Positions 24,545-33,430 of a stretch of 64,000 nucleotides of DNA are shown piece by piece. The position numbers and the translations under genes were made by a program. Within the stretch, counting starts at the first letter, position 1. Each line of letters starts with the position of its first letter. The notes beneath the pieces were generated by a model, which had not been told where the DNA came from, ran no database searches, and saw only the letters and a program-made list of their open reading frames with translations. This DNA comes from Mycolicibacterium confluentis. Lineage in GTDB: Bacteria; Actinomycetota; Actinomycetes; Mycobacteriales; Mycobacteriaceae. The DNA is taken from NCBI RefSeq assembly GCF_010729895.1, contig NZ_AP022612.1, positions 2,418,001 to 2,482,000 of the forward strand, read 5' to 3'.

Positions 24545-25537
24545 TCAACCGCTGCTCAGAGCCTCACGCAGGAAGTCGATCGTCAGCTTGCGGGCGACGT
24601 TGGCCGCCTTGGTGTTTCGGAGACTGTCGAGCATGAGGAAGTCGTGCACCATGCCCGCAACCCGGACCGAGGTGACGTCGTTCCCGGCTTCCCTGAGCTT
24701 GTTCGCAAACTGCTCGCCCTCGTCCCGCAGCACGTCGGCTTCGTCGGTGATGACGAGCGTGGGCGGAAGGCCCTCGAGCTCATCGATGCTCGCCTGCAGC
24801 GGTGCCGCGTACTTCTGCGTGCGCTGCGCCGGATCCGAGGTGTAGGCGTCCCAGAACCACTGCATGCCCTCGCGGGTCAGGTAGTACCCCTCGGCGAACT
24901 GAAGGTAGGAGGGAGTGTCGAAGTCGGCGTTGGTGACCGGTTACAGCAGCGCCTGGGCTCTCAGGTCGATGCCGCCGCGGTCCTTGTTCATCAGGGCGAA
25001 GACTGCGGACATACACCCGCCGACCGAATCGCCGCTGACGGCAATGCGACTCGTGTCCATGCCGTGATCCGAACCGTTCTGCACGATCCACTGGCCCACG
25101 GCATAGTTCTGTTCGATCTGGCTGGGGAACTGATGCTCGGGTGCGCGGTCGTACAGCGGGAACACGCCGATCGCGCCCGCTCCCACGGTCAGTTCACGGA
25201 AGAGCCGGTCGTGGGTCACGTCGTCGCCGAAGACCCATCCCGCGCCGTGGATATAGATCAGCACGGGCAGTGGGCCGCTGGTTCCGCGCGGCCGGATGAT
25301 GCGAGTACGGACAGTGCCCCACTCGCCGGCATCGATGTCCACCCATTCCTCGTCGACGTCGGGCCGCGGGACGCTCGCATCGGTCTGCAACTCGGCGAGG
25401 ATCGAGCGCCCCTGTTGCGGCGGGACCTCGTAGATTCGCGGGTGTGGAGAGGTCGCGTCCGCGAGGGCCTGCGCTTCGGGTTCGAGATGGGGAGCGATCG
25501 GTGGTGGCAGTGCCGAGGAGGACGGTGTGTGCGGCAT
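24545..25537 (-). pseudogene. Alpha/beta hydrolase (HSL/esterase family) broken by a nonsense codon
   Basis: Read through, this is a 330-codon hormone-sensitive-lipase-like esterase: HGAGWVFGDD oxyanion hole, nucleophile in SGDSVGG, acid in TDEADVLRDEG and histidine in GMVHDF. A TAA at 24941-24943 interrupts it in frame exactly where the family reads LLYPVT (sequence gives ALL-stop-PVTNADFD), so a tyrosine codon TAC or TAT became TAA. The reading frame continues perfectly on both sides, so decay is recent. The truncated product lacks the catalytic acid and histidine. Start taken at ATG 25537. The 103 bp after the RES toxin up to here hold only a small hairpin (24537-24555). Confidence 0.85.
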
Positions 25538-25768
25538 GGCATTCCCATTCTGCGCGTTAGGGTTCCGAGCGTCCGGCGGTTGCAGTATAGAAGTGGTCGT
25601 CAGGATGTGCAGCGCGAATGAGCGTCGTCGGTGGCATCGGGCGCCAGCGGCCGAGAACGGGTTGGGGTGTGGGGCCCGATGCGGCGAACTCTCAGCGTTG
25701 TGTCGTGCCCTGGCTTTGCACTCAAACACCGACATACCGTTGTCGCAGCCGTGTCTGATGCTGGCGTC

Positions 25769-26173
25769 ATGAACGAGAACGTGAACATGGTGCATACGAA
25801 CTGGGCTGCTGCGGATGCGGCGCTCGCGGTGTGGCTGGAGATGTGGAACGCCGACAGTGAGATCGCGCGTCGAATCTGCAGTGAGGATTTCCGGATTCAC
25901 TTCCTGATCTCCGAGGCGGATGGGTCGAACCCGGGCGACGACGTGCTCGGCGCGGAGAGTTTCGCTTGGTTCCTGGATCGGTACCGGCAGCGGCATCCCG
26001 ATGTGGTGTTCACCGAGGTCGCGCGGTCCGTGGACGGCGCGCACGGGCGGATGCTGTGGAACCTGCACGCCGGGGAGGTTGTTGCGGGCGGGATCGATGT
26101 CTTCGACTTCACCGAGGATGGGCTGATCCGCGAGGTGTGGTCAGTGAACGGGACGCGCCCGCACCAAACCTGA
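25769..26173 (+). CDS. SnoaL/NTF2-like domain protein
   Basis: A 134-residue protein of the NTF2/SnoaL cone-shaped fold: an N-terminal helix (ALAVWLEMWNADSEIARRIC), then SEDFRIHFLISEADG, a central helix (FAWFLDRYRQRHPDVVF) and C-terminal beta strands (GRMLWNLHAGEVVAGGIDVFDFTEDGLIREVW). Such proteins are small isomerases, hydrolases or ligand binders. The ATG at 25769 was chosen, with 25787 as an alternative. It is followed 19 bp later by a WYL regulator. It is divergent from the broken esterase. Confidence 0.8.
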   Translation: MNENVNMVHTNWAAADAALAVWLEMWNADSEIARRICSEDFRIHFLISEADGSNPGDDVLGAESFAWFLDRYRQRHPDVVFTEVARSVDGAHGRMLWNLHAGEVVAGGIDVFDFTEDGLIREVWSVNGTRPHQT

Positions 26174-26192
26174 GACCGGGAGACTTGCTTTC

Positions 26193-26885
26193 ATGAGGAG
26201 AGCCGAGCGGTTGTACGCCCTGGTGGATCTGCTGCGGGGAGCACGCCGGCCGTTGTCGGCCGCTCGGCTCTCCGAGGAGTTCGAGGTGTCCAAGCGCACG
26301 ATCGAGCGGGACATCCAGTCGCTCCAGCTGGCGGGCGTCCCGATCTATGCCGACCACGGGGTGTCCGGCGGGTATTCGATACTGCGGGAACATTCCCTGC
26401 CACCGCTGAATCTCACGGTGCCGGAGTCGCTGGCGGTGCTGGCGGGACTTGGTCTGCTGGAGAACTCGCCCTATGGTGCGGCGGCGCGTCGGGCGCGGGC
26501 GAAGGTGCTGGCGATCAGCCGCGAGGATCAGCTCGCGCCGGTCGATGAGGCGTTGGCGTCGATGTTCGTCATCGACGCCGACTCGCCGTCGGAAGCGGCG
26601 ATCTCGCTGATACCGGAGGCGATCGCCGCGCGCCGTGTCCTGCGGTTGGACTACACCGGCGAGGATGGCGAGACCCACACCACCCGTGACGTGGAGGCGA
26701 TGGGCCTGCTGCGCGGGGGTGATTCGTGGATGTTCGTGGGGTGGTGTCGGCTGCGCCAAGGCATCCGCGGATTTCACCTCGAGCGCATCCGGCACCTGGA
26801 GATCACCGGCGAGGTGTTTCCCGAACGCGATCCTGCGGTGCTGGACGCGGATCTATCGCGATGGCGTACTCGGCGGCTCGGGTGA
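26193..26885 (+). CDS. HTH-WYL transcriptional regulator (YafY family)
   Basis: A 230-residue regulator. The N-terminal HTH_11 domain has RRPLSAARLSEEFEVSKRTIERDIQSL (residues 17-43) followed by the wing GVPIYADHGVSGGYS. The C-terminal WYL-type domain (about 140-225) contains AIAARRVLRLDYTGEDGE and FHLERIRHLEITGE; the WYL triplet itself is represented by MFVGWCRL. It is probably co-transcribed with the SnoaL gene and may regulate it or the divergent esterase. Confidence 0.9.
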   Translation: MRRAERLYALVDLLRGARRPLSAARLSEEFEVSKRTIERDIQSLQLAGVPIYADHGVSGGYSILREHSLPPLNLTVPESLAVLAGLGLLENSPYGAAARRARAKVLAISREDQLAPVDEALASMFVIDADSPSEAAISLIPEAIAARRVLRLDYTGEDGETHTTRDVEAMGLLRGGDSWMFVGWCRLRQGIRGFHLERIRHLEITGEVFPERDPAVLDADLSRWRTRRLG

Positions 26886-26989
26886 GGCATCTGCTGAATC
26901 AGGTGGACTGTGACAGGGGAGAGGTGCTGACTGCTGACCTGATCGCCACACCAACCGTCCGCTGTTCACGTTCACCGCGTTGTGAGGAT

Positions 26990-27199
26990 TCACACGACGC
27001 TGCTGACAATCGCGATAACCAGCCCGACCAGGGTCAGCACCCCAACCATCACCGTGGCGGCGATCGCCTGGCGTCGTCGGTGCCGGCGGGCACCGTGGAT
27101 CGCCACCGCGATGCCGGCAAGGATCAACGCTGCATAGGCCGCCAGCCCCACCGTCAGCGTCGCCGTTGCCGAGGCGCTGGCCAGAGTCACGTTGTGCAT
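26990..27199 (-). CDS. Small two-span membrane protein
   Basis: A 69-residue hydrophobic protein with two transmembrane helices (about residues 13-35 and 46-68) joined by a strongly basic loop, HGARRHRRRQ. The positive loop predicts cytoplasmic placement with both ends outside. No family recognised. The 123 bp between it and YaeQ contain a short minus-strand frame ending in FLSDGKVHPFAP that could be a gene remnant but is too short to judge. Confidence 0.6.
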   Translation of the reverse strand: MHNVTLASASATATLTVGLAAYAALILAGIAVAIHGARRHRRRQAIAATVMVGVLTLVGLVIAIVSSVV

Positions 27200-27322
27200 G
27201 CGGTGAGCCTACGGCGCGAACGGATGCACCTTGCCGTCGGACAGGAAGCGACTGCCGTTCTGCGGCTGCGCGTGGAAAAGGCTTGGGCGGCTGCCGGAAT
27301 CAACCGCCTCGGGCTCCGACGT

Positions 27323-27874
27323 TCACTCCAACGGCTCGGGCGTGAAGGTGACGTCGACACCACCGACCGTCATCGTCACCTGACCTTCCATCACCATGAC
27401 CTGTGCCGAGACCCGTCGATCGACATTCTGGGCCAGTTCCTGCACCGCTGCGTGCGGTATCTGGACCACGGACAGATTGGGCAGCCTCGCCACTTTGGGT
27501 CCCACGGTGCGCCACCAGGTGGCCACGCCGGCGGCGAATGGGAACAGCAGCACCTGGTCGGCCTGGCTGACCGCTTTGCCCAAGGCTCGCTCATCGGGCT
27601 GGCCAACGATGATCCACTCCAGGATCCGGCCCGTGTAGTCCGCGAGACCCAAGTCCGGTACGCCGGGGGTCGACAGGCCCGCCCCGAACGTCAACTCACC
27701 GTCGACTTCGCTGAGCCGGTGTGCGCGCAACCCAAACGCCAACAACCGCACCACCATCCGCTCATCGGTCTCACTGGGATGACGGGCGAGGGTCAGTGCG
27801 TGATCAGCGTAGTAACCGTGATCGACATCGGACACGCTGAGTTCGACTTTGAACACTGTTGCAGAAAGGGCCAC
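27323..27874 (-). CDS. yaeQ: YaeQ family protein
   Basis: A 183-residue YaeQ-family protein, recognised from ATVFKVELSVSDVDHGYYADHALTLARHPSE at the N-terminus, RMVVRLLAFGLRA near residue 40, and the LADYTGRILEWIIVGQPDERALGKA stretch near 77. The fold is PD-(D/E)XK nuclease-like, and the glutamate, lysine and acidic residues of that core appear retained. The biological role is not established. The GTG start at 27874 is one base past the stop codon of the SDR at 27876, so the two are co-translated. Confidence 0.85.
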   Translation of the reverse strand: MALSATVFKVELSVSDVDHGYYADHALTLARHPSETDERMVVRLLAFGLRAHRLSEVDGELTFGAGLSTPGVPDLGLADYTGRILEWIIVGQPDERALGKAVSQADQVLLFPFAAGVATWWRTVGPKVARLPNLSVVQIPHAAVQELAQNVDRRVSAQVMVMEGQVTMTVGGVDVTFTPEPLE

Positions 27875-27875
27875 G

Positions 27876-28862
27876 TCATAGTGTCCACCCCGGTGAGGCC
27901 TCCCGAGTAGTCGGGTCGCTTCGGTTGGTCAGGCCGCCGCGCGCTGGCGGTCGGATCGAGCGGCCGAATGGACCGTGCGGTGAGCCGGGCCGGTTGTGTT
28001 CTTCTTTCGGCATGTACGGTCGCAGAGCGGCCGCGAAGATGCGGTCGAGGAGCCGGTCGGGCAGCAGTCGTGTCACCGAGAGCAGCGCCGCTTCGCGGCC
28101 CACGGTGTACCGCGTGCGTGGCTTACGGGCGGTGATTGCTTTGGCGATCACCGCGGCCGCGGCCTCGGCGGGTAGTCCAGACCTGGTTGACGCTTCGGCT
28201 TGAGCATTCACCGCCTGAACCAGCCCGCCATATCGGCGACGCTGCTCGGACGTCATTGCCGCGAGCGGATCGTGGGCGCTGGCGATGGCTCTGCCGAGCA
28301 TCTCTGTGCGCACAGCGCCAGGTTCGATCACGACCACCTGGACCCCATGGGGGGCGACCTCGCGGCGCAGAGAGTCGCTCACGGCTTCGAGCGCGAACTT
28401 TGTGCCCGCGTACGGACCGTAGGTGGCCATCGCGATCTTTCCTCCCACCGAGCTGATGTTGACCACCCGCCCCCTGCTGTCGATCAGCGACTGCAGCAGG
28501 GCTTGGATCACCGCGACGTGGCCGAAGAGGTTGACTTCGAACATGTCTCGCCACTGGTCAATGGCGAAGGCTTCGACCGGAACGTTGGCCTGCACAGCAG
28601 CGTTGTTCACCACCGCCCGAAGAGCCCGACCTTGCGGGTCCTCGCGCACCCTCTCGGCGAGCGCGCGGATGTGTTCAGGGTTGGTGATGTCGAGAATCAG
28701 AGGTTCGATATTCGGCCTTCGGATGACGTCGGCGTCGCGTTCCCGCCGGACCCCGGCGAGCACATGAAACCCTCGTTGCGCCAACTCTCGGGCAGTGGCC
28801 GCGCCGATACCGGTTGAAGCGCCGGTGATTACGACCAACCTATTTTCAGTTGACAACGTCAT
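27876..28862 (-). CDS. SDR family NAD(P)-dependent oxidoreductase
   Basis: A 328-residue SDR. VITGASTGIGAATAREL lies near residue 12, the NNAAVQ motif near 94, and YAGTKFALEAVSD near 156 gives the catalytic tyrosine and lysine. The downstream AMTSEQRRRYGGLV and a long C-terminal tail place it in the retinol-dehydrogenase-like group common in actinobacteria. The ATG at 28862 lies in the left copy of the divergent operator; an ATG at 28874 is also in frame. Probably repressed by the divergent TetR at 28914. Confidence 0.9.
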   Translation of the reverse strand: MTLSTENRLVVITGASTGIGAATARELAQRGFHVLAGVRRERDADVIRRPNIEPLILDITNPEHIRALAERVREDPQGRALRAVVNNAAVQANVPVEAFAIDQWRDMFEVNLFGHVAVIQALLQSLIDSRGRVVNISSVGGKIAMATYGPYAGTKFALEAVSDSLRREVAPHGVQVVVIEPGAVRTEMLGRAIASAHDPLAAMTSEQRRRYGGLVQAVNAQAEASTRSGLPAEAAAAVIAKAITARKPRTRYTVGREAALLSVTRLLPDRLLDRIFAAALRPYMPKEEHNRPGSPHGPFGRSIRPPARGGLTNRSDPTTREASPGWTL

Positions 28863-28899
28863 CCTTTCGACCATACGGTATAAGTTGACGTTGTCAACT
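28848..28899. promoter_or_regulatory. Operator pair in the SDR/tetR divergent promoter
   Basis: AGTTGACGTTGTCAACT at 28883-28899 is a perfect 7+3+7 palindrome. A second, partial copy, AGTTGACAACGTCA, lies at 28848-28861 and reaches the SDR start codon. They fit binding by the TetR at 28914 to control both itself and the SDR-yaeQ unit. Confidence 0.65.
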
Positions 28900-28913
28900 A
28901 AACTGGCCGGGCT

Positions 28914-29507
28914 ATGAACCGCAAGGAATCGGCTGCCGCTACCCGCCGCGCCCTGATCGATCAGGCCGCCCAGCTGCTGGACGGCGGGGGTCTCGATGCG
29001 GTTACGTTGCGCGAGGTCGGTGCCCGCGCGGGCGTGAGTCGGGGTGCTCCGTATCGGCACTTCGCCGACAAAGAGGGTCTACTCACCGCGGTGGCCGCCG
29101 ACGGCTGGAGCCGTCTCGAAGATGAGATGCGTGAGTTGAACGCCGATCCCGGGCTTTCGCCCCTCGAGAAGGTGCGGAAGGCGCTGACTACGGTCGTCAC
29201 CCTCAGCCGACAACAGCCTCACCTGTATCGCCTGATGTTCCGCCCGCCCGAGGGGGATGGGGACGCGTCTGCCGTGTCCCTGGCCGCGCAACGGATGTGT
29301 GACGAGTTCCGCGGCATCGTCGTCGGCATTGCCGACCATGAGGACGCTGAGCGCTACGCCGCCATGCTCCTGACTGGTGTACATGGTGCCGCGGGCCTGG
29401 AAATGAGCGGCCTTCTGCGCACCGACAAATGGCAGACCACGGCCGAAGAACTCACCGAGAGCCTGCTTGCCCTCATAGACGACGCCGCCCGCCGAGGCCA
29501 CGATTAG
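28914..29507 (+). CDS. TetR family transcriptional regulator
   Basis: A 197-residue TetR regulator with a helix-turn-helix at residues 28-52 (TLREVGARAGVSRGAPYRHFADK). The C-terminal part with GLSPLEKVRKALTTVV and PHLYRLMFRPPEG is the TetR_C_33/WHG-like ligand domain. Divergent from the SDR at 28862, and the GTTGAC palindromes between them are its likely binding sites. The following 199 bp to the VapB gene hold no gene; a self-complementary GCAATGCATTGC occurs near 29612. Confidence 0.9.
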   Translation: MNRKESAAATRRALIDQAAQLLDGGGLDAVTLREVGARAGVSRGAPYRHFADKEGLLTAVAADGWSRLEDEMRELNADPGLSPLEKVRKALTTVVTLSRQQPHLYRLMFRPPEGDGDASAVSLAAQRMCDEFRGIVVGIADHEDAERYAAMLLTGVHGAAGLEMSGLLRTDKWQTTAEELTESLLALIDDAARRGHD

Positions 29508-29680
29508 GCCGGTCAGCACGCGCCGGCCTAAGCCGGATCGCCGTGGTTCGTTCCGGGCGCGGCACATCTGTGGCAGCTCAACGAGAGCCGTTGGGCAGTA
29601 GGGCAATGCGGCAATGCATTGCTGGTCACCCTGCGTATTCGCCTTCTGCATCTTCGCGCGCAAGTAAGTGTCGCTACGGC

Positions 29681-29698
29681 TGTATCACCGGTGATACA
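29681..29698. promoter_or_regulatory. Perfect palindrome overlapping the vapBC promoter
   Basis: TGTATCACCGGTGATACA at 29681-29698 is a perfect 18-bp palindrome. Its right end merges with a -10-like TACACT at 29695-29700, placing transcription start at or next to the ATG at 29707. This is the expected site for VapB(C) autorepression and a leaderless start. Confidence 0.7.
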
Positions 29699-29706
29699 CT
29701 GGGTAT

Positions 29707-29943
29707 ATGGATACGGTCACGGTGCGCGATCTTCGGAACAACGGGGGAGAAGTTCTGCGTCGCGTCGAGCATGGCGAGCGCATCGTCGTTACTCGCGACG
29801 GCGCGCCGGTGGCCGAACTCCGCCCCCTTCCTCGGTCCAGCGCCGGACCGGCCGAACTCATTCGTCGCCGCAAGAACCTGCCGCAGGTAAACCCAAATGC
29901 GCTCCGGCGCGATATCGACGACCTGATGGACCCGTCGCTGTGA
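29707..29943 (+). CDS. vapB: Type II antitoxin, VapB/Phd-YefM type
   Basis: A 78-residue antitoxin. The N-terminal DNA-binding fold reads TVTVRDLRNNGGEVLRRVE and HGERIVVTRDGAPVAELRPL, the Phd/YefM-like arrangement found in many mycobacterial VapB proteins. The C-terminus is polar and likely disordered until bound to toxin. Its stop overlaps the toxin GTG by GTGA. An 18-bp palindrome lies just upstream of the start. Confidence 0.85.
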   Translation: MDTVTVRDLRNNGGEVLRRVEHGERIVVTRDGAPVAELRPLPRSSAGPAELIRRRKNLPQVNPNALRRDIDDLMDPSL

Positions 29944-30362
29944 CAGAAGATTCGCCCCAGGGAATGCTGGACACCTCCACGGTGATCCTCCTCGGCCAGA
30001 TATCCGACCCAACCGAGCTTCCCGATGAATCGGTGATTAGCGCGATAACGCTGGCCGAACTTTCCGTAGGACCGCATGTAGCGCGCGACGATGCCGAGCG
30101 CAGCGCCCGTCAGCAGCACCTGCAGCAGGCCGAGGCGGACTTTGATGTTCTTCCATTCGATGGTGATTGTGCGCGGGCGTTTGGCGCCGTGGCGGCGGCA
30201 CTGCGCGCATCGGGACGCAAGCCAGCGGCGCGCGCGTATGACGCGCTCATCGCGGCGAGCGCGATCGCGCATGGGTTGCCGCTCTATACATGTAATCCAA
30301 CCGACTTCGCAGGAATCCCGCGGCTTGAGCTCCGGCCGGTCACCCATCCTCATCACCAGTAG
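29940..30362 (+). CDS. vapC: PIN domain ribonuclease toxin VapC
   Basis: A 140-residue PIN-domain protein. The metal-binding acidic residues are D11 (GMLDTSTV), E40 (ITLAELSVG), D101 (ARAYDALIAASA) and D122 (NPTDF), so the catalytic quartet is intact. VapC toxins cleave structured RNAs, often tRNA or 23S rRNA. Antitoxin VapB lies immediately upstream with a four-base overlap. GTG start at 29940. Confidence 0.85.
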   Translation: MTEDSPQGMLDTSTVILLGQISDPTELPDESVISAITLAELSVGPHVARDDAERSARQQHLQQAEADFDVLPFDGDCARAFGAVAAALRASGRKPAARAYDALIAASAIAHGLPLYTCNPTDFAGIPRLELRPVTHPHHQ

Positions 30363-31121
30363 GGGAAGCGGCTACTCGGCTGGGCCGGCCGTATCGAAAA
30401 GCGTTGGGCAGCAGAACATCCTGCAATGGTTTACTTGACATAATGTGGCTTATCGGTACTTTGGTGACCTGGGGTCGTGATGCGAAAGGGCCTCGGCGGT
30501 CTATGTCGCAATGTCCATACCGGGCACCGTCGGCCACTGTCATCCACTCGGTGGCCGCAGTTCCGCGCGTCTGACCAGCTTGCCCCGGTGATTGCTCGCC
30601 GTACGCGGTGTATGCGTGGACTGCGTGGGCGCCGGCGGCCGTCGGGTCACTGACACCTTTGTGGTGCAGCTTGCGTGCCGCCGAGTGGTCTCAGCGCCCC
30701 GTCGGGCGATGCACGCCTGCGCCACCCAGTTCCGTCACTGTGACGTAACATACTGTGGTGCAGCAGGTTTGGGCTGTGGCGGCAGCGTGCCCCCGTGGAA
30801 CTTCGGCCTGCGGGAGTTTGGCAGCCGCCGGTGTCCGACCGCCGGGCGCCGGGGATGGCGATGGGGTGTGACCCCCGCGGATTCATCCGACTCGGGCTGG
30901 TGTTCTCAGGTGTGCGCCGGCGTCCCTCCCCTGTGGATGGGCTCAATGTCCCCATAACGTCACAGTGACGAAACGTACACGACTAACGTGGTGATCAATT
31001 CTCCACTGGCATAGTGAGTTTCGACGGACCGCCGCCGGTCGATTCGATGCTGCCGTCGGGTGTGTCGTCGCGCGAGAGGCGATGACCCTGATCGGCCGGT
31101 CGCCCACGGCCTGTCAGCGGC
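30363..31121. other. 759-bp non-coding stretch with a promoter-like site and paired palindromes
   Basis: No convincing gene was found between vapC and trpB2; the open frames here lack families and have odd composition. A good sigma-A-like promoter, TTGACA (30435-30440), 16 bp, TACTTT (30457-30462), points to the right. Two 13-bp palindromes of near-identical sequence sit at 30733-30745 and 30958-30970 in mutually inverted context. A 37-codon frame starting with GTG at 30758 follows the first palindrome and a CATACT hexamer, but I cannot support it as a gene. Confidence 0.5.
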
Positions 31122-32426
31122 TCACTGAAGATTCCCGTCGAGGTACTCCGCGTAGGCCGGCAGATCGAGCTGGCCGTGCCCGGACAGTCCGATGACCACG
31201 ACCTGCTCCCGCGGATCGTCGGCGACGTGCCTGGCCGCAGCCGCGATGGCGTGCGTCGCCTCCGGGGCGGGCACGATGCCCTGGGACCGTGCGAACTGCA
31301 CACCCGCGGCAAAGGCGTCGCGCTGCGAGATCGCCACCCCCTCAACCAGACCGAGCTCAACGGTGTGGCTGAGCGCCGGCGCCATCCCGTGGTAGCGCAG
31401 CCCGCCGGCGTGGATCGGGTCGGGCACGAACTCCATGCCGAGGGTGTGCATCTTGAGCAGCGGGGTCAGCCCCGCCACGTCGCCGTGATCGTAGCGGTAT
31501 TCGCCCTCGGTGATCGACGGGCACGCGGACGGCTCGGCGGCCACGATCCGTGGGTTCGACCGCCCGTGGATCTTCTCCCGCAGGAACGGGAAGGACAGCC
31601 CGGCAAGATTGGAACCTCCTCCGGCGCAACCGAAGACAACATCGGCGCCGTCGGATTCGACAAGCGCCAGCTGCGCGACGGCCTCCTGGCCGATGACGGT
31701 CTGGTGCAGCACCACGTGGTTCAGCACGCTGCCCAGCGCATACCGGGTGTCCGGTTCGGACGCGGCAACCTCGACCGCCTCGCTGACTGCCATACCGAGG
31801 CTGCCGGTGGTGTTCGGATCCTTGGCGAGGATCGCGCGCCCGGCCTGCGTGAGCGTCGACGGGCTCGAATGCACCGTGCCGCCGTAGGTCCGGATGAGGT
31901 GACCGCGATACGGCTTGGACTCGTACGAGGCGCGGACCTGCCACACCTCGACGTCCAGGCCGAACTGTGCGCCGGCGAACGACAGCGCACTGCCCCACTG
32001 CCCGGCGCCGGTCTCGGTGGTCAGCTTCCGCACGCCGTCGATGTGGTTGTAGTAGGCCTGCGCGACCGCGGAGTTGGTCTTGTGGCTGCCCACCGGGCTG
32101 ACACCTTCGTACTTGACGTAGATGCGCGCTCCGGTGTTCAGGGCCTGTTCGAAGCGTCGGGCGCGGATCAACGGGGACGGGCGCCACATCGCGTAGATGT
32201 CCCGCACCGTCTCCGGGATCTCGATGTAGGTCTCGGTGGACGCCTCCTGCGCGATCAGCCCGCTGGCGAACAGCGGCGCGAGGTCATCTGGCCCGACCGG
32301 TTCCCTGGTGCCGGGATGCAGGTGCGGCGGGATCGGCTGGTCAAGCTCGGCCGCCAGGTTGTACCAGTGCGTCGGAACCTCGACGGTGACCAGGTCTGGA
32401 TGGGTGGCGCCGAGCTGTTGAGTCAT
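31122..32426 (-). CDS. TrpB2-like tryptophan synthase beta chain
   Basis: A 434-residue fold-type II PLP enzyme of the TrpB2 group, recognised by its long N-terminus (HWYNLAAELDQPIPPHLHPGT) and by RPSPLIRARR. The lysine that binds PLP is in VGSHKTNSAVAQ near residue 110, and the phosphate loop is GCAGGGSN near 245. TrpB2 enzymes make tryptophan from indole and serine or act on phosphoserine, often without TrpA. No trp genes are nearby. A -10-like TACAGT lies seven bases before the ATG at 32426, so the transcript is probably leaderless; a GTG at 32435 is the alternative start. Confidence 0.9.
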   Translation of the reverse strand: MTQQLGATHPDLVTVEVPTHWYNLAAELDQPIPPHLHPGTREPVGPDDLAPLFASGLIAQEASTETYIEIPETVRDIYAMWRPSPLIRARRFEQALNTGARIYVKYEGVSPVGSHKTNSAVAQAYYNHIDGVRKLTTETGAGQWGSALSFAGAQFGLDVEVWQVRASYESKPYRGHLIRTYGGTVHSSPSTLTQAGRAILAKDPNTTGSLGMAVSEAVEVAASEPDTRYALGSVLNHVVLHQTVIGQEAVAQLALVESDGADVVFGCAGGGSNLAGLSFPFLREKIHGRSNPRIVAAEPSACPSITEGEYRYDHGDVAGLTPLLKMHTLGMEFVPDPIHAGGLRYHGMAPALSHTVELGLVEGVAISQRDAFAAGVQFARSQGIVPAPEATHAIAAAARHVADDPREQVVVIGLSGHGQLDLPAYAEYLDGNLQ

Positions 32427-32548
32427 GCCGGACACTGTAGTGGTCGTGTTTCGTGGGGCCAGCTGCGCTGGTCAGGACCGCTGGCGCCGACCCGCCTCCG
32501 GGCGCGATCCCGGCTTCTGTGCTGGAGTCGGGTGATGCGGCCGTGTCA

Positions 32549-33430
32549 TCAGCCCGCGCGGGCACGCGATCGCAGCCTCCGTGGTGATGTGGGATTCCGC
32601 CGCGTCGTGCCTCGCGTGTGCCCGAGCCTGAACAGGTAGGCCAGGGTGAACGCCGCCCCGTTCGCGAGGACCACCATGGGCCCGGACGCGGTGTCGAGGT
32701 GGTAGCTGGCATAGAGGCCGATCAACGCGCACGCGGCCGCCAGCGTAGGTGCGATCAGCAGCATCCGACCGAAGCGGTTGGTCAGCAGGTGGGCGGTGGC
32801 ACCGGGAGTGATGAGCAGGGCGACGACGAGGACGACGCCGACGGCTTGCAGTGCTACGACGGCGGTCAATGCGAGCAGGCCGAGCAGAGCAGCGCCGAGG
32901 AGTCTCGGGTTGAGTCCGAGGGCGTGCGCGTGGTTGGGATCGAAGGCGTAGAGCGTGAAGTCGCGACGTTTGTAGACCAGGACTGCCAAGGTGACGATCC
33001 CGAGGACGGCGACTTGGGTCAGGTCCGAGCGAGAGACGCCGAGGACGCTGCCGAAGATGATGTGGTGCAGGTCGACATGGCTGGGCGTGACCGAGATCAG
33101 GACCAGACCGAGCGCGAACAGCGTAGTGAAGACGACGCCGATCGCGGCGTCCTCCTTGGTCGGTCCGGTGTCGCGGACGACGCCGACGAGCGCGACGGCG
33201 GCGAACCCGAACAGGATGGCGCCCAGGGCGAATGGGGCTCCGGCTATGTGGGCGAGTACGACGCCGGGCAGCACGGCGTGCGAGACCGCGTCGCCCATCA
33301 GCGACCAGCCGATGAGCACCAGCCAGCAGGACAGGGTGGCGCACACCACTGACGCGATGACGGTGATGGCGATCGCGCGGACCATGAACTCCAGCCGCAG
33401 CGGTTCGACGAGGAACTCGACGAGGTTCAC
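32549..33430 (-). CDS. Zn/Mn-type metal ABC transporter permease
   Basis: A 293-residue ABC-3 family permease with about eight membrane helices, including LVGLSLMGDAVSHAVLPGV-like (SLMGDAVSHAVLPG near residue 46) and FGSVLGVSRSDL near 127, both typical of ZnuB/MntB/TroC proteins. It forms the channel of the importer whose ATPase (33427) and binding lipoprotein (34173) are encoded just upstream. GTG start overlapping the ATPase stop. A histidine-free, basic C-terminus extends about 20 residues beyond the last helix. Confidence 0.9.
   Translation of the reverse strand: MNLVEFLVEPLRLEFMVRAIAITVIASVVCATLSCWLVLIGWSLMGDAVSHAVLPGVVLAHIAGAPFALGAILFGFAAVALVGVVRDTGPTKEDAAIGVVFTTLFALGLVLISVTPSHVDLHHIIFGSVLGVSRSDLTQVAVLGIVTLAVLVYKRRDFTLYAFDPNHAHALGLNPRLLGAALLGLLALTAVVALQAVGVVLVVALLITPGATAHLLTNRFGRMLLIAPTLAAACALIGLYASYHLDTASGPMVVLANGAAFTLAYLFRLGHTRGTTRRNPTSPRRLRSRARAG

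Noticed and set aside
30592-30957. A 121-codon open frame in the gap before trpB2, and overlapping frames on the other strand
   Set aside because: The predicted proteins are cysteine/arginine/glycine-rich with no family resemblance and no good ribosome site. They read like translated non-coding GC-rich DNA.
30733-30970. Intact insertion sequence bounded by the inverted palindromes
   Set aside because: The 212 bp between them encode no transposase, and no target-site duplication was apparent.
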